From positions 139,976,682-140,040,681 of the forward strand of contig CM054062.1 of NCBI GenBank assembly GCA_028641055.1: 64,000 nucleotides of DNA, given 5' to 3'. The translations under genes and the position numbers were made by a program. The notes below the pieces were generated by a model. The model was not told the origin of the DNA. It searched no databases and saw only the letters and a list, made by a program, of their open reading frames with translations. The DNA comes from Alopecurus myosuroides (taxonomy: Eukaryota > Streptophyta > Magnoliopsida > Poales > Poaceae). Positions within the stretch are counted from its first letter, which is position 1. The number at the start of each line of letters is the position of its first letter. This document shows, one piece after another, positions 48,124 through 60,245 of this stretch.

Positions 48124-50474
48124 ACATCCCCAAGCTTAACCCATGCTCGTCCTCGAGTATGAAGGTGATACAACTAAGATGGGTTTTGCATATTGAAACA
48201 ATCATGGGATATCAAGGAGGATTATTCATACTACATATAATCAAATGATTAATACTAGAAATGAGCAGCAATATACAATTCATGTTGTAAGAAATATCAA
48301 ATATGTAAGCAAAGATGCTTCATGAAAGTTCGCAAAGTGTATAATGAAATAAAAGCACTATGGACCAAATGCATACACAAAATGAAAAATAAAATCCTAT
48401 ATTGGTTAAAGAATAGCATAATGGAGAATAGAAAATATGGTGGACACTTTGGAGAAAATTGAGTAGAGGTAAAACATGATCAAGTCTTATTTAGCCTCTA
48501 AATTATTCAACTAAAATTACTAATTGAAATGTGGTATCCATTGATCTAGGACTCTCATTGCCCCTTTATCGCTAGAATCTTAAAATTGTGAGTATTGAAG
48601 TAATGAGAATGACAAGGTGGTTGAAAGCCTCATGCCCCGTGAGTGTGAAAACCTACTCCATGATTACTCAACTTAAGATTCCTAATAAGCTTTGTACAAT
48701 CATAATAAGTATTAATGACATCATAGAGAACCGCAAAGAGGTACCTCTTGCCCCATGACATGGAAACAAGCCCATGTTACAATGACAAGATGAACAAACA
48801 GAGTAGACTCATCATCCTTTTTATTTTTATTCACTATTATGCATAGCTTCTTATTTTATTATAGGATGTGTTGTAGAGTCACTCAAGCTGTAAGTAAATT
48901 TCCACCATGATAAAGCATGACTTGGGTTAGCGGCCCAATGCATTTCTCTAGTCATATAGATACTTACTCATCAAAACTTACTATTCCTCTATTTCATTTC
49001 GGCATGGCAGGAGTCCAAAAACAAAAGTACATGATATCAACCAAATGTAATTTTTTTGTTCAATGTTGAAAGCTTTCCGGTGATACACGTTTATAGCTAG
49101 CTCCCAACCACACACTTTTCAAACGCAAAACTTGTGGCTCCCATTATTGGGTCATGTTTATTAGATGCATAAAAAGTAAAGTGTGCCTTCAAAAGTTCGT
49201 GAGAGTCCTATCCCAAGTTCAACCCATGAAAATTAATAAAGTGAATATCTTAATTTAGAACATAAATAACACAATAACATGGTGAACATACTCGGAATAG
49301 CAATGAAGCTAATGGGAAGATATGATGGACTCACTGGAAATACTTGGCTAAGGAGTGTTGGAAACAAGTTTTTACTTGTTGGAATTTTCAAATTTTTGGG
49401 CTAGCAAGAGGGAGATAGTTGACCAGCTAATATGCATGCATATGTCCATAGAACTACTCATTTCATGAAAAACTAAATAAACCAGCAATTAACATCAAGG
49501 ACATGAATAAGAGATAGCTCAAGACAACATTATTGCAAATTTCTACACATAAAAAGCCTATAAATCATGCAAACATATGTAGCTCTTCAAATAAACAATG
49601 GCATCCCTATTCCAAGTCATAATACTAGCATCCAATACATTCAAACCCCAAACTCCAGTAGCTCAATATCATATAAAATGATGGTGGTGGTCTTATAAAA
49701 ACAAAAACTAGACGCTTCAAGTCTCTACGATAAATGCTTTGCTTAGAAAAACAGAAAGTAGACGTGTGCTAACCAAAAGAGTGTAGCTCCAGTGGGGTGT
49801 TCATCACATCCCCAAGCTTATGGCTTTCACCATTCTTGGATGTCTTGAGGCGCAGCTCCTCTATTCCCTGTGAAAAAACTTCACAAAACATGTTTCTCCC
49901 ATTATTTCTCCGTGGGATGAGATTAGCAAGGACAAACAAATCACATGCTTGCTGTGCAAAATTCCAAATAAAATGCTCCAGTAGATATACAATAAGTTTC
50001 ATTATGTTGTATGTTCACTATATTGCTTGAAAGAATCATGGAAATTCGATTCCCAAGCCCAAAGAGTGCATAAAACAAAACAAGGCAGAATCTGTCCAGA
50101 AAAGCAGCAGCAGCAAAACGAACGTTTTTCCCTAAGCTAAACTCGTCAAAAAATTAAGCCAATTTTTGTGCTTACATAGGATGAAAAGTTTCTGAACATA
50201 CTAAAAACTTAGCTCAATCCGACATATCAATAAAAAACGTAAAATCATACGGTGAGCAGACTCGTGCTGAAACAGAAATTTCATGCACTAGGATAGCAAC
50301 TTATAAGTCCAAATGGGTTTGACTTGACTCTTTATTGAAAACTCCATAATAAAAAAAAACTAATCTCTTGAGACAGCAAGAGGACACTAGGAAAATCCAA
50401 ACAAAAACAACCGGGTTGCCTCCCGTAAAGCGCTTTCTTTATAGCCATATAGCTAGGCTTTACTTACTTGATAA
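48124..50474 (-). other. 3' non-coding interior of the gag-protease element
   Basis: Next to the 3' LTR the minus strand reads AAGCTTGGGGATGT, the likely polypurine tract. The remaining 2.3 kb is AT-rich with no coding homology. This is where pol would lie in an autonomous relative. Confidence 0.7.
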
Positions 50475-50930
50475 TCAAGAGGGATAATGCTCATGAGGGA
50501 GCTTGTTCTTCAGCGTGCCCCTCTTCCTTGGGAAGTGCTCCATGCTTTTCTTGTGAGGGAACTGAAACTTGACATTCCCTTCCTTGGAGTCTATGATTGC
50601 ACCTGTAGTACGAAGAAAAGGTCTACCCAAAATAATAGGACTAGGGGATTTATCCCCCATATCCATAATAATGAAATCAACGGGTACGAAAGTCATGTGC
50701 AATTCAATCATAACATCTTTTACTGGTCCTACATCATGTTTAGTAGAGTTATCAGCAAGGACAAATTCACTTGAGCACTTTTCTAAATTTTCTAGTTCTA
50801 GCAATTCATATAATTCTTTAGAGAGTACCGATACACTAGAACCTAGATCTAACATAGCATGGTGAATTTCTTTTCCAATTGAAACTAGCACCTTGGGGAT
50901 CCATGCATCCCCAAGCTTAGGAGGTATCAT
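50475..50930 (-). pseudogene. Retroviral-type aspartic protease of the gag-protease element
   Basis: This 152-codon open stretch would cleave the Gag polyprotein. It opens IPPKLGDAWIPKVLVSIG, has the active-site loop as LDLGSSVSVL (residues 27-36), a beta-sheet part VPVDFIIMDMGDKS and the flap-side motif IILGRPFLRTTGAIID (residues 96-111). Asp-Leu-Gly instead of Asp-Thr/Ser-Gly is usual in the Athila-like group, so it is not by itself a defect. It belongs to the same polyprotein as gag (51010-51821). The reading frame between the two is interrupted near 50945, so it is only a fragment. It is followed by non-coding sequence rather than RT. Confidence 0.75.
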
Positions 50931-51009
50931 GGCCTCATTCTTGTACCTAGCAAATTTTCTTGCAAGGCATGATTAGCAATATAAGATCCAAAGCCAGGTT
51001 GATTAACAT

Positions 51010-51821
51010 TTATAGTGGGATCACTAGCAAATTTTTGTAGAGTAGCAATAAGTTCTTGCAAGCTACTTTTTTTTCTAAATCAAGCAGTGGATCCTTAATT
51101 TCAGTAAGCATCATAATTTCCTCTACTTTTCCTTTTCTATTATGCATATTAAAAATCTCATAGCGATCATCAAAAATATCCTCGGGTACTTCAGCCTTTT
51201 TTAAGCTCTCTTTAATTTTAACCTCTAAGAGCAAACTTTCAAGCAAAACATGGGTATTTGCAGCATTAGTACTAGTAAAAGATCCCCCACATTCATTATC
51301 TAAAAAGGCTCTAGAAGTTTCAGAAAGTCCCTTATAAAACATATGCATAAGTATCCAATCTCTAAAGCCATGCCCTATTCCATATGCTCTACTTCTAAAT
51401 CTATCCCATGCTTGTATCATTGAGTCATCTTTTTCTTGTTTAAAGGTAATGAGCAATTGTTTAACATTGTAATTCTTTTCAGCATGACAAACCTTTCAAT
51501 AAATGCATCCCTTAAGTTGAACCAAGTAGTAAAATTGCTAGGAGGCCATCTTAATATCCAATCTAATGCTTTGCCTCCTAGTGAGTAGGGAAAGAGTTTA
51601 ACTTTAGTAGTGTTGATGTTTGCATGATTCAAGTTCAAAGTTTTACATCTTTCATCAAATTTCTTAAGATGGAACAAAGGGTCTTCTTTAGGCTTTCCAT
51701 AGAAACGAGATTCATAAATCATTTTAATAACACTAGGATCTACCTCTAATTTTTCAACGGGAATATTTAGCTCTTGAGGGAAATTCCTAACACTGAATGG
51801 CCAATAAGTTCTCTACTCCAT
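51010..51821 (-). pseudogene. Gag of the gag-protease element
   Basis: Capsid protein of the Retrotrans_gag type. The likely start at 51821-51819 is followed by a stop as the third codon (51813-51815). Then come WPFSVRNFPQELNI, PVEKLEVDPSVIKMIY, FYGKPKEDPLFHLKKFDE, LGGKALDWILRWPPSNFTTW and, after a frame shift near 51440, MIQAWDRFRSRAYGIGHGF and MFYKGLSETSRAFLDN. No CCHC zinc knuckle is visible. With an early stop and a shift, intact Gag cannot be made, although the decay is mild compared with the host Tat-like element. Confidence 0.75.
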
Positions 51822-52121
51822 TTTCCAAGTTTTTATGTAGTTATTAGTTTTTTATGCAAAACAAAAGTAAAGTAACTAGGCAAATTCGAAATACTAAAAT
51901 AAACTAGATAACTAAATGCAAAACTAAAATGCAAACTAAAATAAAATATGCAAGACAAAACAAAAACAAGACAAGAAACAAAACAATCTACATGAAAGAA
52001 GGTGGAGATAGAAAGGACGGTACTCACGTAGGTGCAACCTCCCCAATCTTAGGTGTTTGCACACCTTGTTGGTGATGAAGACTTCTTGTGAGCTCCCTTG
52101 GACAACTCCTTCACCTATGGC

Positions 52122-52139
52122 TCCCCGGCAACGGCGCCA
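52122..52139 (-). other. Primer binding site, tRNA-Asp type
   Basis: The minus strand reads TGGCGCCGTTGCCGGGGA, complementary to the 3' end of plant tRNA-Asp. A 10-base spacer separates it from the LTR. This primer is typical of Athila-like Gypsy elements. Confidence 0.88.
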
Positions 52140-52149
52140 GAAAAACGCT

Positions 52150-53834
52150 TGATGGCTAGGTTGAGACTCCAAGTGTAGTGTGTAGCTAGTGGCAAGCCTT
52201 CTTCCCCACGAGGGTGACTCCAGGGTTTATATCGAACTCTTGGGGAGCCAGTATTTCAGCAGTTGTCTTCCAAGCTTCCTCCAGGATCCTGCAAACAAGT
52301 AGAGAATTTTGTGCCCTCAACCTCACCAAGTGGTTGTCAAGCACAAGGTGTGAGACTTCTAAATTGCAATGCAAAACTAAAAGTAAATGTGCAATAATTA
52401 AATCTACTACTAAATGCAAATGAGAAAATAAATATGCAATGGATTGTTTTTGTATTTTTGTGATGCAAGTGGTGATGGAGATAATGTAAATTCGAATTGG
52501 AGATGCAAGTAAAGTAAATTACAGCAAAGTAACTAGAGTGTTTTCTTATATTTAAAATAGGACCGGGGTTCATGGTTTCACACTTGCGTTCTCTCAAATA
52601 AAGTGGTAGACGGTGGACATAAAGAATTACATGTGAGATTACAATAACATGTTTAACATTGAGTACTTTCATATGGGCATCACGTCCTAGCATAGAGATC
52701 TCTACGGTCATATTGATCCATCTTATACTCCACCAAGATGCGAAATAAATCATAACACCTCGATAATTAAGGAAAAACCAGAGTATAACTTTAAGCAATG
52801 TGACATGAAGTTGAAGTAAGAACTTGCTAGATCTAGTCGTGGAGATTGATTAGTGTCACTTCAAATCCCCGGTAACAAGGTACTCCTTTTTATCCCTAGT
52901 GAGGTAACTAAGAAAGGTTTAACAAAACCTAAGTGGATCGCTGAACTTCTGTCACTTTCACAGCACTAGCCACCCCCCGTTACTCCAACTAATGCACCCA
53001 TCACCCCACACACACTCTCAAGAACTAGATTGATCAAAGCTAGCAAATAAGAACGGGGTACATAAGATACATCTACTCAAATAACTCAAGAGAAACAATT
53101 GCAATCTCAGATTCAATAACTCATAGAAAAGATCCACCACATAGGAATTAGAACGGTGCCCGTAATCATGTGAGGCAGCTCATACAGATCTAATTAGTGA
53201 AGCACATAGAGAGAGAGATTCAAGTGTTACTTCCACAAACCCATAGCCCTGGGGTGGACTACTCCCTCTTCATTGAGATGTCGATGGAGATGACGTTGGA
53301 GGGGTAGGAGATCACACCGGCGGCGCCCCGCCAGAGTTTTTCCCCTCCAATCTGGAACTTCTCGTCTCTGTTTCGGTGTTTCGGCGGCGCTCTACTCCGT
53401 AAGGGTACGGGGGACCCTTTTTATAGTCGGTTTTAGGTCAAGACGGAGTCGGTAAGTCAAAGATGGAAGGAATTGGGGCCACAGGGGCCAAAAGGGGGCC
53501 TCTCACGCGGCCAAGGAATCTGGCCGCGTGGAGGGTCCTCTTTTGGGCCTCCTTGCCCAATTCTTGTGGATCCTTCGCCCGCAAGTCTTCTCCTTCCAAG
53601 AAAATGACCCCCGCAGATTTTCAGGTGATTTCGCGGAAGTTTGCCCCCTGAAACGTCAAAAATATAGAAAACGGGGTTTTCTACAGGCAGGGTTAATTCC
53701 ATAAAAGTTGGGGGACTTTGTAATTTAACCCCAAAATACTATAAAACATTGAATTATACTCTTATATGATGCAATATGTAATAGAAAACCATGTGAAAAT
53801 ATGCAAAATTCATCTATGCATTTTACATGCATCA
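52150..53834 (-). repeat. 5' LTR of the gag-protease element
   Basis: 1685 bp, bounded by TG and CA ends and by the primer site on its left and the target duplication GTCAT on its right. Confidence 0.92.
53415..53426 (-). promoter_or_regulatory. TATA box in the 5' LTR
   Basis: CTATAAAAAGGG on the minus strand. As part of the 5' LTR it would drive transcription of the whole element. Confidence 0.6.
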
Positions 53835-53839
53835 GTCAT
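53835..53839. repeat. Target site duplication, right copy
   Basis: GTCAT, matching 46417-46421. Confidence 0.9.
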
Positions 53840-54783
53840 GTCTCGAGTGCTCCGCTCGAGTACTGTTGGTCCGCGGCAGCATCTCTTCTTCTGCGCTCTC
53901 TTCTGCGTAACATATCCACCTTACTCTGCATGAGTTGGCTTAGTAGGTATTTTGGGTCCTCCTTGTAGCGTGGCGCTCGAGACGGCCTGGTTTTTTCCTT
54001 TCTTGGCTTCTTGGGTGCTGCCAGCACTCGTGGGGACGGTTCTTTCTCCCAATTGTGCACTCGCGATGTTGAGACCTCGTAGCATATCCTCATGAACTTC
54101 TCCGTGGGGGTCACCCGGCGTTGGTTTTATCGACATCAGGTACGTTTGTACTTGTAAGAGCCTTTCCTGAGGCTTCTTAGGTGCCAACTTCTCTGGTGGG
54201 TTGGGTTCTCTCGGGTCATGCTAGAGGTCCAATGCCCTTTGAGTTCCCCTCATAGACTCGGCTGTCATATTTTCCATTCGGGACCGTCGCTTGGGAGCGG
54301 GTGGTTTCCGCACCGCGTTGCCTGAAGCTTCAGCTGGATATGTTCTTGCGAGACATGTGCTGCCTAGCTCTTTGTGCATCCTATTTAGCTTCTTCCTAGG
54401 CTTGGAAAACATCCAGCGATAGGATACCCATTCTTCCGCATTGGCATCCTGCGGGAGGGGGAGGCCTTGTTCGACTAGTTTTGTAACCAGCCCAATTGTG
54501 TTGACTGACACATGCACCTGGGGGTGTTTTTCCTTACTTTTCATGTTTTTAGTCATGGACCCAAAATTGATGGGTGGAGGGGGCCCATCGAGTCCATCCT
54601 CATCGCCGTTCAGGTCTTATCTTTGGGTGGCGGGGACTTTGGCGGGTCCTCGTCGAGCTCCTCTTCCCATTCAATTGTTCTAGTGTTAGTTGCATCCGTT
54701 GTTTTGGGCGGGTTGGTCAACTCGCCTTCTTCGCTGCTCTCGGAGGAGGATGAAGCGGTTCACCCCTCCATCACGACTAAGTA
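53840..54783 (-). pseudogene. Tat-like gag, N-terminal third
   Basis: N-terminal gag of the element invaded at 46417/53839. Visible on the minus strand: an acidic Ser-rich start (SSSSESSEEGELTNPPK), SYRWMFSKPRKKLNRM with EEWV before it (about 54430-54370), a basic PPAPKRRSRMENMTAESM stretch and LLQVQTYLMSIKPTPGDPHG near 54130. Frames are broken at about 54220 and 54115. It joins the C-terminal part at 46416 once the inserted element is set aside. Confidence 0.65.
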
Positions 54784-55078
54784 GACGTGATGGTCAGTGG
54801 CATATAGGTTCTTGAAGTTTGCCTCTCGAGCGAAGGTGGCGAGATCTCCACCGTGGTCGACTCTGTCGGCTGAATCCGAGGAGAACCATGCAGGCGTAGT
54901 ACCCCTGTGTGGCCCGCACGGAATTTTAGGTCACTAATCTTGAGGTCGATGCTTAGGCGTGATGCCGACAAGTGCTTGGTGAAGTCGATAGATCCGAAGT
55001 GGATCGAGTGCGTCCAGATCGTCGAGTCACGGCTTGATGGTGGTGAAGTCAAAGAAGCCTCAAATCCAACACCCCAGA
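54784..55078 (-). other. 5' leader of the Tat-like element
   Basis: Sequence between the primer site and gag. There is no clear coding similarity; it is the untranslated leader by position. Confidence 0.5.
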
Positions 55079-55096
55079 TTCCCACAGACGGCACCA
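55079..55096 (-). other. Primer binding site of the Tat-like element
   Basis: The minus strand reads TGGTGCCGTCTGTGGGAA, the primer-site motif found in several grass Tat-lineage Gypsy elements. It lies one base from the LTR. Confidence 0.7.
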
Positions 55097-55097
55097 A

Positions 55098-55516
55098 TGA
55101 AGAGGATGTGACCTCAACAATCCCTATGGTGAGGGACCCAAGGTTTCATTAGGGAGAAGGCGCTGGTGGACTATTCGACTTGACGGGTTGCTGCCCGCCG
55201 GATTTTATTCCGATGAGGTGGAAAAACATGTTACAAGGGTGCTACACATATTAAATCTAGCGTAGCTCTAGATCTACGGTTGCTTGCCCGTCCGTTACCC
55301 CCTCCCGTGCTTTATATAAATAGTCGGGTTCTTGGGTTTGTACATGAATAGGACTCGATCCTGAGTTGGTTCCTACTCTTTTCTAATCTTTGCATCCAAG
55401 TTTTCCCTTGTTTTTGTTTCTGTGTGGGCTTCTGTATCAGGCCTTCACGCAACCACCTAAGGGCCTCTTTAGGATACACCCTAATGGGCCGCATTGGGTA
55501 GTCCTATCGTGGGGGC
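55098..55516 (-). repeat. 5' LTR of the Tat-like element, partial
   Basis: It begins on the plus strand with TGAAGAGG (minus-strand end CCTCTTCA). The right part is cut by the LTR that starts at 55517, so the remainder should lie beyond the window, right of the invading element. Confidence 0.6.
55309..55321 (-). promoter_or_regulatory. TATA box of the Tat-like 5' LTR
   Basis: The minus strand reads TATTTATATAAAG in a C-rich surrounding. It lies about 210 bp before the LTR end, as expected for a U3 promoter. Confidence 0.55.
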
Positions 55517-56907
55517 TGATGACCAACAAGTATAGGGGATCGCAACAGTCTTCGAGGGAAGTTAAACCCAAATTTATTGATTCAACACAAGGGGAGCCAA
55601 AGAATATTTATAGGCCTTAATAGATGTGTTTTCAGTTCAGCTGCACCTAAATGTAGACTTGCTCGCAACAATTTATCAGTGCTAACAGTTTTATAGCAAT
55701 AGCAGTAGTAAAATAACAGCAGGAGTAAAGTAACATCGGTAGCAATTGTGGGAAACAGCAGGATTAACGTACTGTAGGCATAGGGATGGATGAATGGGCG
55801 TTGCATGGATAAGATAGCTCACATAATAATCAAAACATGGGCATTGCAGATAGATAATAATAAAGTATCCAAGTTCTAGGAAAACCATAGGCATGTGTTC
55901 CAATTTAGTCGTACGTGCTCGCAATGAGAAGCTTGCACAACATCTTTTGTCCTACCAGCCCGTTGCAGTGGGGCCTCAGAGGAAACCACTGGTAATTAAT
56001 ATTCTCCTTCTAATAAAGTACCAGAGCAAAGCATTAACCCTCCGTGAACACATGTGATCCTCACAACACAGCCATCCCCTCCGGTTGTCCCAATTTCTGT
56101 CACTTCGGAGCCTCGGGTTCCGGACAATGACATGTATAAACAACTTGCAGATATGATCAAGAAACATAATTATACTCATGTAACAATAATATGTTCAGAT
56201 CTAAGATTATAGCACTCAGGCCCTAATGACAAGCATTAAGCATAACAAGTTGCAACAACGATATAAAGCACTAACAACGGATACTAGGCACTATGCCCTA
56301 ACAATCTGGCATTATTACATGAGCGATCCCATCCAATGCCTTCCATCCCTCTCAGCCTACATCGAAGATTAATCACACATGGATGGGGGAACCATGGATG
56401 GTTGATGGAGAAGTGGTGGCGATGACGATGGCGATGATCTCCTCTGAATCCTTGTCCCGACAGGGCGCCAGAACAGAAAATTCTGATCCTCGAATTGAGT
56501 TTCGAGGTGGGGGCGGCGCTTCGGTGTGTTTCTCTGTAATATGACAAACCCCCCTCGGTTTTTAGGTTACGGGGCTTATGTGGTCAAAAGGGGAGCCAGA
56601 GGGGGTGCCTGGGGTAGCCACACCACCAGGCGGTGCGACCTTTTGGGGGCGCGCCAGCCCATGGTGTGCGCCCCTCCTTGCCCCCCTCCGGCTCTTCTTC
56701 TCGCTCCGGGCGCCTTCGGGTGAAATAAGGGCATTGTGATATTTTTCGGGCAATTTCATGAAAGTTGATTTTTCTGCACAAAACGAGACACCAAGGTAAT
56801 TCTGCTGAAAACAGTGTTAGTCCATGTAAGTTGTATCCAAAACTCGCAAGTTTGGAGGCAAACAACAACAGAAGTGTTCGGAAAAGGAGATACGTTTGGA
56901 CGTATCA
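55517..56907 (-). repeat. 3' LTR of the Athila-like element
   Basis: 1391 bp. The minus strand starts TGATACGTCCAAACGTATC and ends GTTGGTCATCA. The right flank reads on the minus strand AAGCTTGGGGGGAGT, a polypurine tract, which shows that this is a 3' LTR with its interior to the right. The left flank is the Tat-like 5' LTR. Confidence 0.8.
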
Positions 56908-58901
56908 ACTCCCCCCAAGCTTAGCTTATTGCTTGTCCTCAAGCAATTCAGTTGACAACTGAGTGCGATAAAAGAACTTTTACGAACACATTTGTTTCAT
57001 ATGATGTAAATATTCTCACTATACGATCAAGTTCTTAGGCAATTCATAATAAGAAGTATGTAAATCAAGTCACCTAATAGTTATGCAAACCATGAAGAGA
57101 TACCGACACACTAATAATAAACACCATGAAATATATGAATCTGCAGGATTGCAATGTTCATAATAAGATATGATAAAGTAGTATCTTGCTTGCACTTAAT
57201 AGTGGAGAGAAACATAAATGTCAGGGCACATGTGAGGTTCAAGTGAAGACTAGAAGTAAATATATAAAAGATACAAGCATCAAAGTTATACTACAATCAA
57301 CCGTGTTCCGGGACAAGCACATTATACTAAGAATGACAGCCATGCTCTCAAGAAGGTGCATAAAGTGAGAAGGTGAAGACTCAGCGTAAAAGTAAAAAAA
57401 GGCCCTTTGTAGAGGGAAGCATGGATTAACATATGCTAGAGCTTTAAATTTTATTAAAACAGAGGTAAAATGATTTTTGGGAGGTGATTGCTCATGTCAA
57501 TGAATAGTAATAGAGTCCTTGGTATCTTCCATACTAAACAAGTTGAGAGCGGTTCTGAATATTTATATTAAGCATTTATATCATGCTCTTTATATAGTAT
57601 GACACTCCTCCCCACCTTGCTTTCGCAAACCATGTCTAACCGAATCCTCGGGTTCCTGCCAACAATCTCATACCATGGAGGAGTGCCTATTTATTATTAA
57701 CTTTTGATGTTATAATGGTCTAACCAGATCTTTGCAAAATTAATGACGAGTAGATGAAGCATGCAAGTTAGGTTACTTAAATAGCATGGAAGACAACAAA
57801 CCCAACTACTACCTCCTCATGAGCAAAAACAGTGTCACAAAATGAGAAATATTTTGAAGGTTTTTAAAGGTAGCACATGAAAATTTACTTGGAGTGGCGG
57901 TAAATACCACATATAGGTAGGTATAGTGGACACATTTGAAAAAATTTGTTTTAGGAGTTGGATGCACTAGTAGAGCTCATACTTGGTACAGGTGAAGGCT
58001 AGCAATAGACTGAGAGCGACAATCAAGAGAGCAACAACTGTCATAATCATACTTGCGACAGAACAAAATTATCAGGGGCATAAAAGTGATACAAATACTC
58101 CGAGGCAAAATAAATCATCGAGGCTTAATTGACTTTTTGTTTTCAGTCTTATGCATGCGTGAGCATGTGCCAAGTCGATTCAAGCGAAACATTCAGAGGG
58201 AGATACCACAATTTCATACCCTTCTATGAATAAAACAATGCAAGCAAGCATTTATACGACATGCTATCTAATATTAATAAGCCGGAGCTAATCATGAGGG
58301 ATCACGAACTACTAAGCATTGATTAAATAACATACACCTTACACGGAAAAACTAAGCATGTCCACATGGATGAGTATATGTACAAAAATGACAACAAATA
58401 GAGTTCATACCAGCCTCTCAACACAACTTGAATTTTTGCAAATTGTCATTATTGCTCTTCACTCGTGTCGATTGAATAAAATAAAATGATAACCAAGCTC
58501 CAATGGAGTCACAGAAGACTGTTGAACTCTGCAGCAAACTTTACAAAACCAAAAAAGGACAACAAATATTTTTGGGTTTTCGAATTTAGGACAAGAACGG
58601 AAGGAAACAAGCAAACTAAGCAAAATATTTTTGGATTTTTAATATTAAACCAAAACAAGAAGGTAAAGAAAACCAACAAAAGAAACTAAGGAAGCAAATA
58701 AAGAGAAACAACCGAAATATTTTTGGTCTTTTTGTGTTTTGCAAAGCAAGAATAAAACAATAAAAACAAAAAGAAGCGAAAGAAACGAAAGAAACAAAAA
58801 CATGGATATACAAAGAACCGACATAAGCGTGATATATAGATGAGCGTGATGTCGGCATACCTCCCCCAAGCTTAGGATTTTGGTATAAGTGGAGATAAAT
58901 C
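56908..58901 (-). other. 3' non-coding interior of the Athila-like element
   Basis: It starts with the polypurine tract (56908-56922) and is AT-rich with no coding homology. 58560-58800 is a low-complexity, Phe/Lys-coding stretch downstream of the ORF1-like gene. Confidence 0.6.
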
Positions 58902-60027
58902 CTAAGAGGACCAAGAAGTGGCGCCCCCATCGTATGTCGAGAATGGGCCATCCTCCTGATATGAGCTCGAGGACGCCCCGGTGTATTGCGTGGTGTAGTC
59001 GTCAGAGGGCGCGTTCTGCCCCATCTGATGCTCGGGGTCACGCTACTTATGGAAATCAAGCAAGCACAACTGCTCATCCAGATCCTCCTTTGAGCGCGAC
59101 CATGGCATCCTGCTAACAGTGAACAAAACAGGCTGCGGCAAGGATACTTACCTTTCATCTTCATCAGTAAATAAAACTCTATATACTATATGTCCAGTAC
59201 TAGAGTTTGCAGTAACAAAGTGGTGAGCCTTCATCGCAGCAAGGTCAAGTCTCTGTGGAGCTAATAAAACATCATGTGGAGCAACAGAAAGGTCTAGAGC
59301 AGTCAAAACACGCGTAGAAATAATACCCCCATAAATGGGTCCTCTAGCAGCTAAGCGGCGAGCAATGAAAGAATCAAGGTTATATTTATTGCTACTATTC
59401 ACTGAAGCAGCAAGAAAAGCAAGATGGTAATTTGAAATATTACTAGTGTTTTCTCTAGCAAGAACACTAGTAGCAAGGTAATAAGTGAAATATCTAATAG
59501 CGGAGAGTTGTATGTTTCTTATCTTGCCGCCCTGAGCTGTACGGTCATCATCATTTGTAACTCCATGGTAGAGATCCATCAAATCAGCGGGTCATTCCTG
59601 AATCCTTCTCGCCTTCCCCGTCGTGTTAATACCTATGATGCTGCAAAAAATTTCCAAAAGCATGGAAAAAGGTCTATCATAGATTTTGAATGCAACTGAT
59701 GGGCTGTACTGAGAGTGGTTGAATTTGAAGCTCTCAAAAAAAGTTTTTGTTAATAAAGCATATTGAGGGCTTTCATATTTCATGTAATTGGTTAAACCAA
59801 CCCTACCAACCAGCAGCAAGAAATCCACAAGTATGCCTGTATCATTAAGAAAAGTATAACAAGGGAAGGTAGCTGGATTTGCATCTCCAACATCCCCGCA
59901 TCATCGATACTCGGTGCAATAAGATTCTCATTGTAGGATGGTCTCAGCAGAGTAGATGAGCGTGAAGGCCTTGTCCTCCTAGGTGCATCACTCTCAAAAT
60001 TTTCTCCAAAGTGGTAGTTGTCCATTT
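58902..60027 (-). pseudogene. ORF1-like protein of Athila type, with upstream leader exon
   Basis: The probable start at 60025-60023 opens MDNYHFGENFESDAPRRTR, then SYNENLIAPSIDDAG, LLLVGRVGLTNYMKYESPQY (about 59815), FKIYDRPFSMLLEIFCSIIG, MDLYHGVTNDDDRTAQGG, IQLSAIRYFTYYLATSVLAR and HVFVTANSS-like text to about 59150, ending near 58902. The order (a chain like LTxxFF, then AIRYF) resembles the Athila ORF1 family, a gag-related protein of unknown detailed role. A frame shift near 59860 and a stop at 59592-59594 break it. An AG acceptor sits directly before the ATG (60028-60030), and a GT donor at 60245-60241 closes a GC-balanced leader exon (60246 to about 60400), giving a 218-bp intron. This suggests expression from its own spliced transcript. 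Confidence 0.55.
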
Positions 60028-60245
60028 CTGAAATTTTTACTAGCATCACAAAAATTGATTTCAAGCAACTATATGATAGGAACTACTATAGAAACTTGTA
60101 GGTGGGCTAAACATGCATCAAAACTAAATTATTTCACACAAATCAAGCATGCTAGCTCACACACCCTGTCACCTACAGTACCAAAATACTCAAGAAATAC
60201 GCCACCAGATAAAATTCTACTTGGATAATCGGAGCAGTCACATAC
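60028..60245 (-). other. Putative intron between leader exon and ORF1-like gene
   Basis: The minus strand starts GTATGTGACTG after exon end GCGCTCCG and ends AAATTTCAG before AAATGGACAAC. Length and borders fit a plant intron. Inferred from sequence only. Confidence 0.4.

Larger units (their letters stand above)
46422..53834 (-). mobile_element. Non-autonomous Gypsy element carrying only gag and protease
   Basis: Complete element of 7413 bp with two LTRs, TGATGCATG to CTAGCCATCA on the minus strand, a tRNA-Asp-type primer site, a purine-rich tract and a perfect 5-bp target duplication. The interior of 4026 bp encodes a broken gag and a retroviral-type protease, but no RT, RNase H or integrase, so it needs enzymes from a related full element. 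The primer site and the protease style point to the Athila side of Gypsy. LTR difference is about 2.2% by hand count, making it one of the youngest pieces in the window. Confidence 0.92.
40561..55516 (-). mobile_element. Tat-like Gypsy retrotransposon, decayed, with two later insertions
   Basis: Read on the minus strand: partial 5' LTR (55516-55098), primer site, gag, protease, reverse transcriptase, RNase H, integrase, then a non-coding 3' region with tandem repeats. A repeat-bearing non-coding region beyond integrase is usual in the Tat lineage. Gag is split by a complete Gypsy element (46422-53834). The 5' LTR is cut at 55516 by another element's LTR. No second copy of the 55098-55516 sequence is found at the left, so the 3' LTR is missing or deleted. 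Confidence 0.8.
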
